Shown: positions 46,136 to 54,154 of the stretch, in pieces
Position numbering within the stretch: the stretch's first letter is position 1
Layout: each line of letters starts with the position of its first letter
Assembly: GCA_027493055.1 (NCBI GenBank)
Contig: JAPUDO010000074.1
Span: forward strand, 115,813 to 179,812
Source of the DNA: Niabella sp.
GTDB taxonomy: Bacteria > Bacteroidota > Bacteroidia > Chitinophagales > Chitinophagaceae
DNA: 64,000 bases
Direction of reading: 5' to 3'
Translations under genes and position numbers: made by a program
Notes under the pieces: model-generated
What the model was told of the DNA's origin: nothing
Databases searched by the model: none
What the model saw: only the letters and a program-made list of their open reading frames with translations

Positions 46136-46184
46136 AAAGCCTAAATACTATCCTATTTAAAGAATAGAATAGCACTTAGGCTTT
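46136..46184 (-). terminator. Terminator of the aldo/keto reductase operon
   Basis: A 22-bp imperfect stem (AAAGCCTAAATACTATCCTA with its partner AGAATAGCACTTAGGCTTT, 5-base loop) lies 12 bp after the aldo/keto reductase stop. The three mismatches become G-U pairs only in the minus-strand transcript, which fits a minus-strand terminator. Confidence 0.7.
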
Positions 46185-46196
46185 GCGCAATTGCTG

Positions 46197-47201
46197 TTAC
46201 GGTTTACCTACACCGACCCAATGCGGATAAATGAGCGTAGGGGTTGTAATCGTGTCTAACTCTGCAAGATGCTCATCCGATAAAGACCAACCGACACTAT
46301 CTAAATTTTCAATCAGTTGTTGCTCGTTTCTTGCGCCGATGACAATATTGGAAACAGTATCTTGCTGTACCAACCAATTGATTGCAACCTGTGAAATGGT
46401 CTTGCCTGTTTCGTTGGCTATCCTTTCCAAAGCATCCACAACCGTATATAGGTATTCGTCATCGACAGGCGGAGAGCCTACCGCTCCACCGGATTGTATT
46501 CGTCCATCGGCAAGCGGTTGGTTTCTCCTTATTTTTCCTGTAAGCCTGCCCCAACCAAGTGGGCTCCAGACCATCAAGCCCATATCTTGGTCTTTTATCA
46601 AAGGCATCAATTCCTGTTCGTAGTCACGACCGATTAACGAATAGTAACCTTGATAAATGACATATTTTTCAAAATTGTGCTTTTCAGAAACGGATAGCGA
46701 CTTCATCAGTTGCCATGCCGTGAAGTTGGAACAGCCTATATATCTGACCTTACCACTGGACACCAAATTGTCCAATGTCCGCAATGTTTCCTCGATGGGG
46801 GTATTACTGTCAAAACCGTGCATAAAATACACATCAATATAATCCGTTTCCAAACGCTTCAAACTATCATTGACGGCGTTTGTGATATGAAAACGTGATG
46901 AACCTCTTTCGTTCGCACCCTCGCCCATAGTGTATGTGCCTTTGGTCGATATGATTGTTTTGTCACGTCTTCCTTTTAGGGCTTGCCCCAATACTTCTTC
47001 GGATGCTCCCTGTGAATATACGTTGGCGGTATCGAAGAAATTAATTCCTTTCTCTAAACAGATGTCAATCAACCGTGAGGCTTCTTTTACATCCGTCTGA
47101 CCCCAACGCTGAAAGAACTCATTCGTACCACCAAACGTACCTGTACCTAAACTCAAAACAGGAACTTGCAATCCCGAATTGCCTAATTTTCTGTATTCCA
47201 T
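46197..47201 (-). CDS. Aldo/keto reductase
   Basis: A 334-residue NADPH-dependent reductase of the (beta/alpha)8 AKR family, potassium-channel-beta/YhdN-like group. The catalytic Asp and Tyr are in NFFDTANVYSQGASEEVLG (near 54-72), the Lys in DKTIISTKGTYTMG, and the His in IDVYFMHGFDSNTP. The C-terminal block SNIVIGARNEQQLIENLDSV binds the cofactor. It reduces aldehydes or ketones in the cytoplasm. It is the last gene of a six-gene minus-strand cargo operon facing a LysR regulator, 5 bp after the DoxX gene. Confidence 0.92.
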   Translation of the reverse strand: MEYRKLGNSGLQVPVLSLGTGTFGGTNEFFQRWGQTDVKEASRLIDICLEKGINFFDTANVYSQGASEEVLGQALKGRRDKTIISTKGTYTMGEGANERGSSRFHITNAVNDSLKRLETDYIDVYFMHGFDSNTPIEETLRTLDNLVSSGKVRYIGCSNFTAWQLMKSLSVSEKHNFEKYVIYQGYYSLIGRDYEQELMPLIKDQDMGLMVWSPLGWGRLTGKIRRNQPLADGRIQSGGAVGSPPVDDEYLYTVVDALERIANETGKTISQVAINWLVQQDTVSNIVIGARNEQQLIENLDSVGWSLSDEHLAELDTITTPTLIYPHWVGVGKP

Positions 47202-47206
47202 AATGC

Positions 47207-47608
47207 TTATTTATTTTCTAATTTTTTATCAAGTGAATATTTATCGTAGGGTAGAAATACCAAGATGCCGAGCAAGAAAAACCCGTGAAATAACTGAACG
47301 GGAACGGCACTCCAATTCTGTTGCATGGACGAGCCGAATATTAAAGCAAGCATAATGACCAATCCTGCTATTGTCGCCCACTTCGTCTTAGCCCCGATTA
47401 GCAATAGCGTTCCTACCGCTAATTCTAAAACCGGCAGGACTATCATAAAAGGATATACCAACGCTTCCGGTAACAAAGTGGCTTCAAACCCTTTCGTCAT
47501 TTTATCCGCAAAGCCCGTGAGGTCAAACACCCTCACAAAACCATGTCCGAACATACTCATGCCAATGAGCAATCGGGCAAATAGATATGTTAAATACTGA
47601 TTTGCCAT
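47207..47608 (-). CDS. DoxX family membrane protein
   Basis: A 133-residue DoxX-type membrane protein starting at 47608 (MANQYLTYLFARLLIGMSMF), preferred over an ATG at 47668 that overlaps the upstream gene. Four membrane helices are visible: about 5-24, 47-68 (ALVYPFMIVLPVLELAVGTL), 76-95 (WATIAGLVIMLALIFGSSM) and 100-120. DoxX proteins are small inner-membrane proteins linked to quinone or redox-related functions, with no fixed activity. Here the gene sits between the SDR and aldo/keto reductase genes of one operon; it starts 6 bp before the end of the SDR gene. Confidence 0.85.
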   Translation of the reverse strand: MANQYLTYLFARLLIGMSMFGHGFVRVFDLTGFADKMTKGFEATLLPEALVYPFMIVLPVLELAVGTLLLIGAKTKWATIAGLVIMLALIFGSSMQQNWSAVPVQLFHGFFLLGILVFLPYDKYSLDKKLENK

Positions 47609-47613
47609 AACCT

Positions 47614-48513
47614 TTATTTTTTCTGTGACGTTATCCATTCCGGCAATGAGACGGCTTGGGGTTTCCAACCTAACAGGTTGCGGGCATGAACGGCTCTGAC
47701 ACGGCTATTTGAACCCAAAGCGTATCTTGCCCAATCGCCCAATTCCGCCAGTGCATCACTCGCATTCCACGATACCGTCATTCCGTCAAAGCCTAACGCA
47801 TGACTGACATAACCTGCAATCTCATTATAGGAAGCCTCCCCATTTTCAGCATAGAAATAAGATGCTGTGGGTGCTTTTTCCAAAGCAAGTGCGTAGAGTT
47901 GTGCCAAATCCTCGATATGTACATTTGACCACCTGTTTACGCCTTTGCCCACGTAAACACCTGCACCCATTTCTGTTGATTTTCGGAAAACAACGGGTAA
48001 TTGGTCGCTTTCAACGTCCAATCCCAAAGCGTTACCGTAAATCATGGACGGAACAATAACAATGCTTCTTATACCTTTGGTAATTCCTGCTATTCGCACA
48101 TCGTTATTAATGTTTACCCGTTCCTGCCTTACGTCCATTGGTGTAAACAATGTTTCTTCATCGAATATGTGTGGATTTTCGGTTTCGCCCATTACGTCAT
48201 CACCGACCACACTTGAACCCGAAGTATGTATCAGTGTTTTTCCCGTCCCTGCCAAAGCCTCAATGAATACTTCCACCGCAAAGCGATGGTCTGAATTGGC
48301 TGTATTGATTACGGCATCTGTTTTCTGTGCGTATTCCGTAAGCAAGCTACGGTCTTCCAATGTTCCGACTACGGGAACAATACCCAAAGCCCTTACAGCA
48401 TCTGTTTTGCCCTCATCCCTTACCAGACCGAAAACCTCATGCCCCTGCTTTATCAAATGGGTAGCCACCGAACTGCCGATATAGCCTGTTGCTCCCGTCA
48501 AAAATATTCTCAT
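47614..48513 (-). CDS. NAD(P)-dependent SDR / epimerase-type protein
   Basis: A 299-residue atypical short-chain dehydrogenase. The nucleotide-binding motif GATGYIGSSVATHL is at residues 7-20, followed by EVFGLVRDEGKTDAVRALG. A later segment VIVPSMIYGNALGL provides the YxxxK-like region in altered form, and NRWSNVHIEDLAQLYALALE is typical of extended SDRs with NAD(P) binding. The substrate is unknown. It lies 16 bp after the first deacetylase gene and just before DoxX in the LysR-linked operon. Confidence 0.88.
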   Translation of the reverse strand: MRIFLTGATGYIGSSVATHLIKQGHEVFGLVRDEGKTDAVRALGIVPVVGTLEDRSLLTEYAQKTDAVINTANSDHRFAVEVFIEALAGTGKTLIHTSGSSVVGDDVMGETENPHIFDEETLFTPMDVRQERVNINNDVRIAGITKGIRSIVIVPSMIYGNALGLDVESDQLPVVFRKSTEMGAGVYVGKGVNRWSNVHIEDLAQLYALALEKAPTASYFYAENGEASYNEIAGYVSHALGFDGMTVSWNASDALAELGDWARYALGSNSRVRAVHARNLLGWKPQAVSLPEWITSQKK

Positions 48514-48529
48514 GTATAATGTATATTAA

Positions 48530-49477
48530 TTATTCTCTTAAAGTAGTCTTATCCTGCAATGCCAATTCTGCAATCTCATCCTTGCGTTTGAATGAAACAC
48601 CTTGATGGCTTTGGATATACTTCACCAAATCGTATGTGGCTTTGACCATTTGCGGTGTTCCACCGATACGGTCGTGAAAACTGATAGAGAGCTGTCGCCG
48701 TTTAAACTCGCTTTCAGCATACAGTTGGTCAAACTCTGCTTTTACTTGACTGGCGAACTGGTCAACGGAAAAGTTTTTGCCCTCTATGAGCAATATGTCG
48801 TTACAGCGCAAGGTATAGGGAACAACGGCGAAGTCCTTTTGGCTAACCTGTATGACAAATGGCTCGTCACGGCTCAAATCGTCAATGTGGTACTTAAAGC
48901 CGAGTTCCTGCAAAATCTTCAATGTGTTTTCACCCCTGCGAAGCCAGTTGGCATTGTACCCGACAGGTGTCATGCCCGTGGCTTTCCTCACGGCATCCGC
49001 TCCGTCCTTGATAAATTTCCTTTCCTCATCGTATGGCAGGTGGTACTGTGCGCTCCAACCCATACCGTGTGCTGAGGCTTCGTGTCCTCTTTCCACGATT
49101 TCCCTTGCCAGTTCGGGATTGGCGAGTACGGCAGACCCCACCATGTGGGAAGTAACCTTGATACCCAACTTATCCCAATTATCGAGCATTCTTGGGATGC
49201 CCTCTTTATAGCCGTACTGATACCACGTATCGGCAGGCAGGTCTTTATAGCCCCGTTCCATATTTTGTGGAAATGGACTTTCCGCATTGTCCGGCTGACC
49301 GCCTGCCTCAAACTGCATCGAAACGGAAACGACCAACCGTGAACCGTCCAACCATTTCGTTTTATCCCTTTGCTTGGGGCTGACCTCTCGGACACTTGCC
49401 AACGTTTCCAAAGGGCTTATTGCACCTGCCAACCCGACCAAACTGCTCTGTTTAATAAAATCTCGTCTTGAACCCAT
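48530..49477 (-). CDS. PuuE-type polysaccharide deacetylase-like protein, Tat-exported
   Basis: A 315-residue CE4-fold protein. A twin-arginine signal (MGSRRDFIKQSSLVGLAGAI) suggests export in folded form. Like PuuE allantoinases, it has WLDGSRLVVSVSMQFEAGGQ, EGIPRMLDNWDKLGIKVTSH, GHEASAHGMGWSAQYHLPYD and RDEPFVIQVSQKDFAVVPYT. It resembles the second deacetylase at 49895, so the two arose by duplication. The natural substrate is unknown: cyclic imide, uric-acid-type compound or polysaccharide N-acetyl group. It is preceded by the Dabb gene at a 6-bp gap. Confidence 0.85.
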   Translation of the reverse strand: MGSRRDFIKQSSLVGLAGAISPLETLASVREVSPKQRDKTKWLDGSRLVVSVSMQFEAGGQPDNAESPFPQNMERGYKDLPADTWYQYGYKEGIPRMLDNWDKLGIKVTSHMVGSAVLANPELAREIVERGHEASAHGMGWSAQYHLPYDEERKFIKDGADAVRKATGMTPVGYNANWLRRGENTLKILQELGFKYHIDDLSRDEPFVIQVSQKDFAVVPYTLRCNDILLIEGKNFSVDQFASQVKAEFDQLYAESEFKRRQLSISFHDRIGGTPQMVKATYDLVKYIQSHQGVSFKRKDEIAELALQDKTTLRE

Positions 49478-49483
49478 ATCGTA

Positions 49484-49876
49484 TTACTTTTTTTGTTGGT
49501 AGTCCAATACAAGAATATCCTCTAATACAGGTCTGATATGTGTTGCAATCAACTGTTTGTGGTATTCTGATATATTGAAGTCTTCCAATGATTTCCTGTC
49601 CTTAAAAACTGCTACTTCTGCATGGGTAAAGCCTTTGGCTCTGCCCGTGAAGTCCTCTCCAAAAGAGATTTCCAATAGCCCCGAAACAATGTCTTTTTGT
49701 TTAAGGATTTCGTTCTTTAGGCTCTGTATCTGTTCCACCGTTGTTCCCTCTTTGAATTTGAACAATACGATATGGACAGCTTTCTCTTTACCTGTTTTCT
49801 TTAAGTTCTGTGCGTTTACCGAAATAGACATACCAGTGAATAACAGAACAAACAATGTGATGATGTATTTTTTCAT
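49484..49876 (-). CDS. Dabb (stress-responsive A/B barrel) protein, exported
   Basis: A 130-residue protein with a signal peptide (1-22, ending VNAQ) and a Dabb domain: KAVHIVLFKFKEGTTVEQIQ, GLLEISFGEDFTGRAKGFTH, AEVAVFKDRKSLEDFNISEY. The ferredoxin-like barrel forms dimers and in some relatives works on small organic compounds; the reaction is not known. Secretion together with the two exported deacetylases suggests periplasmic joint action. It is 6 bp upstream of the first deacetylase gene and 18 bp after the second. Confidence 0.88.
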   Translation of the reverse strand: MKKYIITLFVLLFTGMSISVNAQNLKKTGKEKAVHIVLFKFKEGTTVEQIQSLKNEILKQKDIVSGLLEISFGEDFTGRAKGFTHAEVAVFKDRKSLEDFNISEYHKQLIATHIRPVLEDILVLDYQQKK

Positions 49877-49894
49877 GTTACTGATTTTTAGGGG

Positions 49895-50902
49895 TTATAA
49901 ATTTGTATTGCCTGCAAGACCGCTCTTTTCGGCTACATCACGTTTTACAAGCGGTGTAATATCGGGGGTAGCCAATGCGTGTTTTGCAATTTCTCCTTTG
50001 GTCGCATACCAAATCCCATCGTGCTGTGCCACGTATTTTAGGAAACGCTCTATCACACGGACACGGGAGGCATGACCGGAAATACGGTCGTGGAAGCTGA
50101 TAAGCATCATGCGCCTGCGTGTTTTGGCTTCTTCATAGAGTTGGTCAAACTCGTCTTTCAGTTGCTGTTCATAATCCGCAGGTGAAAATCCGGCGAAGTC
50201 ATACGAACCGATGTCATTCATGTGTATGGTGTACGGCATCGTTACGAACGGTTTTCCGTTCAGTTCCTGTACATACGGCTCGTCACGGCTCAAATCGTTG
50301 TTGTGGTAGATAAAGCCCAATTCTTGCAGGAGGCTCAATGTATGTACACTGCCACGCATCCAGTAACAGTCATATCCCAACGGGGTAACACCTGTTGCTC
50401 TTTCGATGGACTGCTTTACGCTCCTTATCCATTCCCGTTCCTCGTCTTTCGGCAGATGGTACTGCCAAGCCCATTCTTTACCATGAGCCGCAGGCTCATG
50501 TCCACGGCGTACAATCTCACGGGCTAATTCGGGGTTGTTGTCCACTGCCTTGCCGACCATGAACGATGTTGCCTTGACACCGTATTTGTCGAATAAATCC
50601 AATAACCTCGGAAGCCCCTCCTGTACACCGTAATCAAAATAGGAGTTGGTGGCTAAATCGGGGTAGCCCTTTTTAATAGGTTCGGGTATCAATCCGCCTG
50701 CTCCCGAAATGGGCTGTCCACCTGCTTCAAATTGCAGGGCTATGGAAATGGCTAATCTTGCTCCGTTCGGCCAAAAGCCATTGGCTGAACCGGATGCCTG
50801 TTCTCCTGTTGCTGTTTCTTTGGCTGTTGCTCCGACCCATGATGGGATTGCCAATGCGGATGCCCCCAAAGAGGTCTTTGTAATGAAATCTCGTCTGTCC
50901 AT
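49895..50902 (-). CDS. PuuE-type polysaccharide deacetylase-like protein, Tat-exported (first gene of operon)
   Basis: A 335-residue paralogue of the protein at 48530. The twin-arginine-like leader is MDRRDFITKTSLGASALAIP. The domain starts at FWPNGARLAISIALQFEAGG and holds YFDYGVQEGLPRLLDLFDKY, RRGHEPAAHGKEWAWQYHLP and NDLSRDEPYVQELNGKPFVT. The end of the family fold (MLISFHDRISGHASRVRVIE) carries a His-Asp pair. As first gene of a six-gene operon it faces the LysR gene at 51018, which is likely the regulator. Confidence 0.87.
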   Translation of the reverse strand: MDRRDFITKTSLGASALAIPSWVGATAKETATGEQASGSANGFWPNGARLAISIALQFEAGGQPISGAGGLIPEPIKKGYPDLATNSYFDYGVQEGLPRLLDLFDKYGVKATSFMVGKAVDNNPELAREIVRRGHEPAAHGKEWAWQYHLPKDEEREWIRSVKQSIERATGVTPLGYDCYWMRGSVHTLSLLQELGFIYHNNDLSRDEPYVQELNGKPFVTMPYTIHMNDIGSYDFAGFSPADYEQQLKDEFDQLYEEAKTRRRMMLISFHDRISGHASRVRVIERFLKYVAQHDGIWYATKGEIAKHALATPDITPLVKRDVAEKSGLAGNTNL

Positions 50903-50990
50903 TGCATTTTCTTATTAAGTTGTTATTACTTTAATTATTGATACTGCAAATTTCTATCAGATTTTTTTATCATACAAATAACTTAAATTG

Positions 50991-50998
50991 TATCTTTG
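50991..50998 (+). promoter_or_regulatory. Bacteroidota -7 promoter box of the LysR gene
   Basis: TATCTTTG matches the TAnnTTTG -7 consensus, 20 bp before the start codon at 51018. The 115-bp gap to the divergent deacetylase gene should also hold the LysR binding site. Confidence 0.6.
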
Positions 50999-51017
50999 TA
51001 TCAGAAAAATAATAGTT

Positions 51018-51929
51018 ATGCAATGGAACTTAGAATGGCTTAGGACATTTAGAGCCATATATGAAACAGGAACACTGTCTGCAACAGCAAAAGAATTGTT
51101 TATTTCGCAACCCGGCGTAAGCCTCCATCTCAATTCATTGGAGGCTTATGCAGGGTACAAATTATTCGACCGCTCGCCTCGCAAGATGGTTCCGACCGAA
51201 AAGGGCAAGATACTTTACAACTTCATTCTTGAACCGCTCCAAAAACTGGAAAGTGCGGAACAGCATTTCCACCGCCGTTCGCAACCGGAAAGGGCAACCA
51301 TCAGCGTGGGTATGTGCTTTGAAACGTTCCAATACACTTTGGAGGAACACGTTGCAAGCCTGCCTTTCAATCTAATCATCAAATTTGGGCTTTATCCCCA
51401 AATGCAGGTCGATTTGGACAACGGCTTACTGGATATGATTGTCACGCCACAAAAGGGCAATCAACAAAACCTTGTTTACGAACCGTTTTCCAAAGAGCGT
51501 ATCGTGCTGATTGCAGGAAGCAAAACGGATATTTCCGAATTGATGCCACTATTGAATGGGGGTGATATTTTAGATGCAAGGGATTTCCTCAAACAACAGC
51601 TATGGTACAGCACCGCAGGAGATATGGAGCACCTCAAAAATTTTTGGTCAAAGAATTTTAATGAGCATCCCGATTTCAGCCCAAATTATATCGTACCCAA
51701 TATCAGTTCCATTATACGTTGTCTAAGTGACAATGAGGGGTTTTCGATTGTGCCGGATTTTCTTTGCCATGAGGCATTGGATGCCGGAAAAATCAAACTC
51801 GTTTGGGAGGGAAGCAAACCGTGGGAAAATACGCTGTACTTCGGTACAAGGAAAAATACGATGTACCATAACGAACTGGAGCAACTGAAAAAACTGTTTG
51901 AAGAAAAGTGGGAACGGGAAATGGTATGA
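51018..51929 (+). CDS. LysR family transcription regulator
   Basis: A 303-residue LysR regulator with the winged HTH at the N terminus (MQWNLEWLRTFRAIYETGTL, SATAKELFISQPGVSLHLNS, LEAYAGYKLFDRSPRKMVPT) and an effector-binding domain after residue 90. The start at 51018 is preferred over an ATG at 50988, which adds ten residues that do not fit the family and overlap the promoter box. It is divergent from the deacetylase-to-aldo/keto-reductase operon and probably controls it and itself. The effector is unknown. Confidence 0.92.
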   Translation: MQWNLEWLRTFRAIYETGTLSATAKELFISQPGVSLHLNSLEAYAGYKLFDRSPRKMVPTEKGKILYNFILEPLQKLESAEQHFHRRSQPERATISVGMCFETFQYTLEEHVASLPFNLIIKFGLYPQMQVDLDNGLLDMIVTPQKGNQQNLVYEPFSKERIVLIAGSKTDISELMPLLNGGDILDARDFLKQQLWYSTAGDMEHLKNFWSKNFNEHPDFSPNYIVPNISSIIRCLSDNEGFSIVPDFLCHEALDAGKIKLVWEGSKPWENTLYFGTRKNTMYHNELEQLKKLFEEKWEREMV

Positions 51930-51941
51930 CCAAGCAATCAT

Positions 51942-51981
51942 AAAAAGTAACAGAGGATCTGCAAGTCCTCTGTTACTTTTT
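51942..51981. terminator. Bidirectional terminator between lysR and mobC
   Basis: A 16-bp perfect stem (AAAAAGTAACAGAGGA with TCCTCTGTTACTTTTT) and an 8-base loop, with A and T tracts on either side. It ends the LysR transcript on the plus strand and mobC on the minus strand. Confidence 0.85.
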
Positions 51982-52003
51982 TCTTTATTTTTCATTCCTA
52001 AAT

Positions 52004-54001
52004 TTACTCCTGCTGTATCAAGTGCTGTAAATCGGGGTCATTTTTGATGCGTTCCATTTCGCTTGCTACAATCTGAATAACGTCCGCTTTAATCTGCCTG
52101 TAATTGGCTTCGATGACTTGCTTCATATTGTCGTTGCCGTGTTCATCAGTAAAGGATAATATCTGCGGTATCTTCTTATACGCTTTGGTTTCGGCAGAAA
52201 CCTTTTCATTGTCCACCACAATTTCAGCATGAAATATTTTTTGCTCGATACGCTCATCGAAGTTATCTGAAACAGAGCCTACGAACATTCCCTGCGTGAG
52301 CGTGGATATTTTGGATGCAGGAATAAGGGTATCCAATTGTGTGGATATGGAAGTGGATTTATCATTGCGATTTATCGTAATGCTTTGACGTTTCTGCAAG
52401 ACCTTTCCAAAACGTTCTGAAAGGGCTTTTGCAGTTTCCCCAACTACCTGTCCACTAAAGATATTACCGACCAAATTTTGTATAACTTTACTCTCTTTAT
52501 CGCCGTAATCCCTTGTTAATTGACTAAAATCTTGGATGCCAAAAAGTGACGAAATCCGATTTGAACGTGCAGTGCTGATAAAATCCAGACCCCTAAAATA
52601 AATTGTGGGCAACTCATCTATGACGATGGAACTTTGAAGCTGTCCTTTCTTATTAATGAGTTTTACAATCCTCGAATTGTACAATCCTAAAGCGGAGGAA
52701 TAGATATTTTGACGGTCGGGGTTATTCCCGACACAAAGTATCTTCGGCTCTTGGGGGTTGTTGATGTCCAGTGAAAAATCATCCCCCGTCATGACCCAAT
52801 AAAGCTGTGGCGAAATCATCCGTGACAATGGGATTTTCGCCGATGCTATCTGCCCCTGCAACTGGTCTTGCGCTCCACCTTGCCACGCATCCATGAAAGC
52901 TGACAGGTAGTTTTCCAGTTCGGGATATGACGTAAGGATAGTAAAAACGTCTGCATACTTTTTATTCAATAACTCGATGGCATGGGGAAACGTGCAATAC
53001 TTCCCGTTTTCATAGATTTTCAGATACCAAATGATTGAAGCAAGTAATATAATAGGACTTTCCACGAAAAAATCCCCTTGCTTACTTATCCACGTTCTGT
53101 TGAGGTTAAGCATGATGGTATAGGATGCTTCGTAGGCATCGGATATATCCGTCATAAATTTTGGATTGAGCGGATTGCAACGGTGGCTTCGGCGTGGGTC
53201 ATCGAAATTGATAACATAAAACTTGGGCTTTACCTTATACTTATCGGAATGTTTCAGCAAATGGTTGTAGGCAATCGTGGAAAGGTCGTCAAACTTAAAA
53301 TCGTAGATGTACATCGCAAATCCCTTTTCGATGTGTTGCTTGATGTAGTTGTTTACGATGGCGTAGGATTTGCCCGAGCCGGGAGTACCAAGTACAATCG
53401 AGGCTCGAAAAGGGTTGACGACATTAATCCAACCGTCATTCCATTTGCCTTTGTAATAGAATTTCGTAGGAAGATTAACGGAGTAGTCATTTTCCATCAG
53501 ACGGGTTTCCTGTTGGAAACTCTCGTTTTCATTATTGAAAACATCGTCCATCAGATTGTTGCGGAGTAGTCGGCTCATCCATACACCTGCCATGAGCAAG
53601 GCTATATATCCCAAGCCCGTTGTGAGGATATAAAGCGATGTGGCAATCCCTGCCGACAGCTTCAACAATGGCGTGTTCAGAAAGAACAGTACAAAGCCAA
53701 TGGCTAAGTCGGTGTAAATCTTACCCCATGTTATCTTTTCATTCTTGACACCCTTAGTACCGAGACAGCTTAAAGCCAATAATACCAGTGCAAAAATCTT
53801 GGTGTAAAGCGTGTGTTCAAAAAGCCCTGCGGTACGGTTGAAATTGGTCAATATCTTACCGATAATTTCCAGTGTCCATCCCCGTTCGGCAAAGAACCCG
53901 TAACAGAACCAGTAAAAGTGCATCAATACCAAAAGAATACTTACGGCACGCATAAAAGCCATGATTTTGGCTAATCCTCTCAAATCGTCTTCTCCTTGCA
54001 T
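52004..54001 (-). CDS. mobC: Conjugative coupling protein (TraG/VirD4-type ATPase, MobC)
   Basis: A 665-residue type IV coupling protein that brings the relaxase-DNA complex to the transfer channel. The N terminus has several membrane helices (about 12-150), then the cytoplasmic ATPase with Walker A LGTPGSGKSYAIVN (near 207), the region RKKG... with SSIVIDELPTIYFRGLDFIS (Walker B), and FGIQDFSQLTRDYGDKESKV. Its last codons are repeated at 45239. This is the Bacteroidota mobC/TraG form that carries an N-terminal YWF-like domain. It follows mobB by 153 bp with a hairpin between them. Confidence 0.92.
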   Translation of the reverse strand: MQGEDDLRGLAKIMAFMRAVSILLVLMHFYWFCYGFFAERGWTLEIIGKILTNFNRTAGLFEHTLYTKIFALVLLALSCLGTKGVKNEKITWGKIYTDLAIGFVLFFLNTPLLKLSAGIATSLYILTTGLGYIALLMAGVWMSRLLRNNLMDDVFNNENESFQQETRLMENDYSVNLPTKFYYKGKWNDGWINVVNPFRASIVLGTPGSGKSYAIVNNYIKQHIEKGFAMYIYDFKFDDLSTIAYNHLLKHSDKYKVKPKFYVINFDDPRRSHRCNPLNPKFMTDISDAYEASYTIMLNLNRTWISKQGDFFVESPIILLASIIWYLKIYENGKYCTFPHAIELLNKKYADVFTILTSYPELENYLSAFMDAWQGGAQDQLQGQIASAKIPLSRMISPQLYWVMTGDDFSLDINNPQEPKILCVGNNPDRQNIYSSALGLYNSRIVKLINKKGQLQSSIVIDELPTIYFRGLDFISTARSNRISSLFGIQDFSQLTRDYGDKESKVIQNLVGNIFSGQVVGETAKALSERFGKVLQKRQSITINRNDKSTSISTQLDTLIPASKISTLTQGMFVGSVSDNFDERIEQKIFHAEIVVDNEKVSAETKAYKKIPQILSFTDEHGNDNMKQVIEANYRQIKADVIQIVASEMERIKNDPDLQHLIQQE
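52008..52045. repeat. Direct repeat of the mobC 3' end, right copy
   Basis: The native copy: the last codons of mobC. The left copy is at 45239-45277. The pair encloses about 6.8 kb with the third rteC and the LysR-operon cargo. Confidence 0.9.
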
Positions 54002-54112
54002 AACAAAAAAAAATTAGTGATGCAGGGAATTTAGGGGCTATTTAAAAGCACTTGTACAAAGGGGTGTCGGATGGCTTTTGGTGGCTTAGTTTGACAGTAA
54101 ATTAAAAACCAC

Positions 54113-54140
54113 AAAGACCAAGATGTTAATCCTGGTCTTT
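54113..54140 (-). terminator. Terminator-like hairpin between mobB and mobC
   Basis: A 10-bp stem with one mismatch (AAAGACCAAG against CCTGGTCTTT). On the minus strand a run of T follows. It lies 15 bp after the mobB stop, so it may lower mobC expression relative to mobB. Confidence 0.55.
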
Positions 54141-54154
54141 GATGGTCAAAAAAG

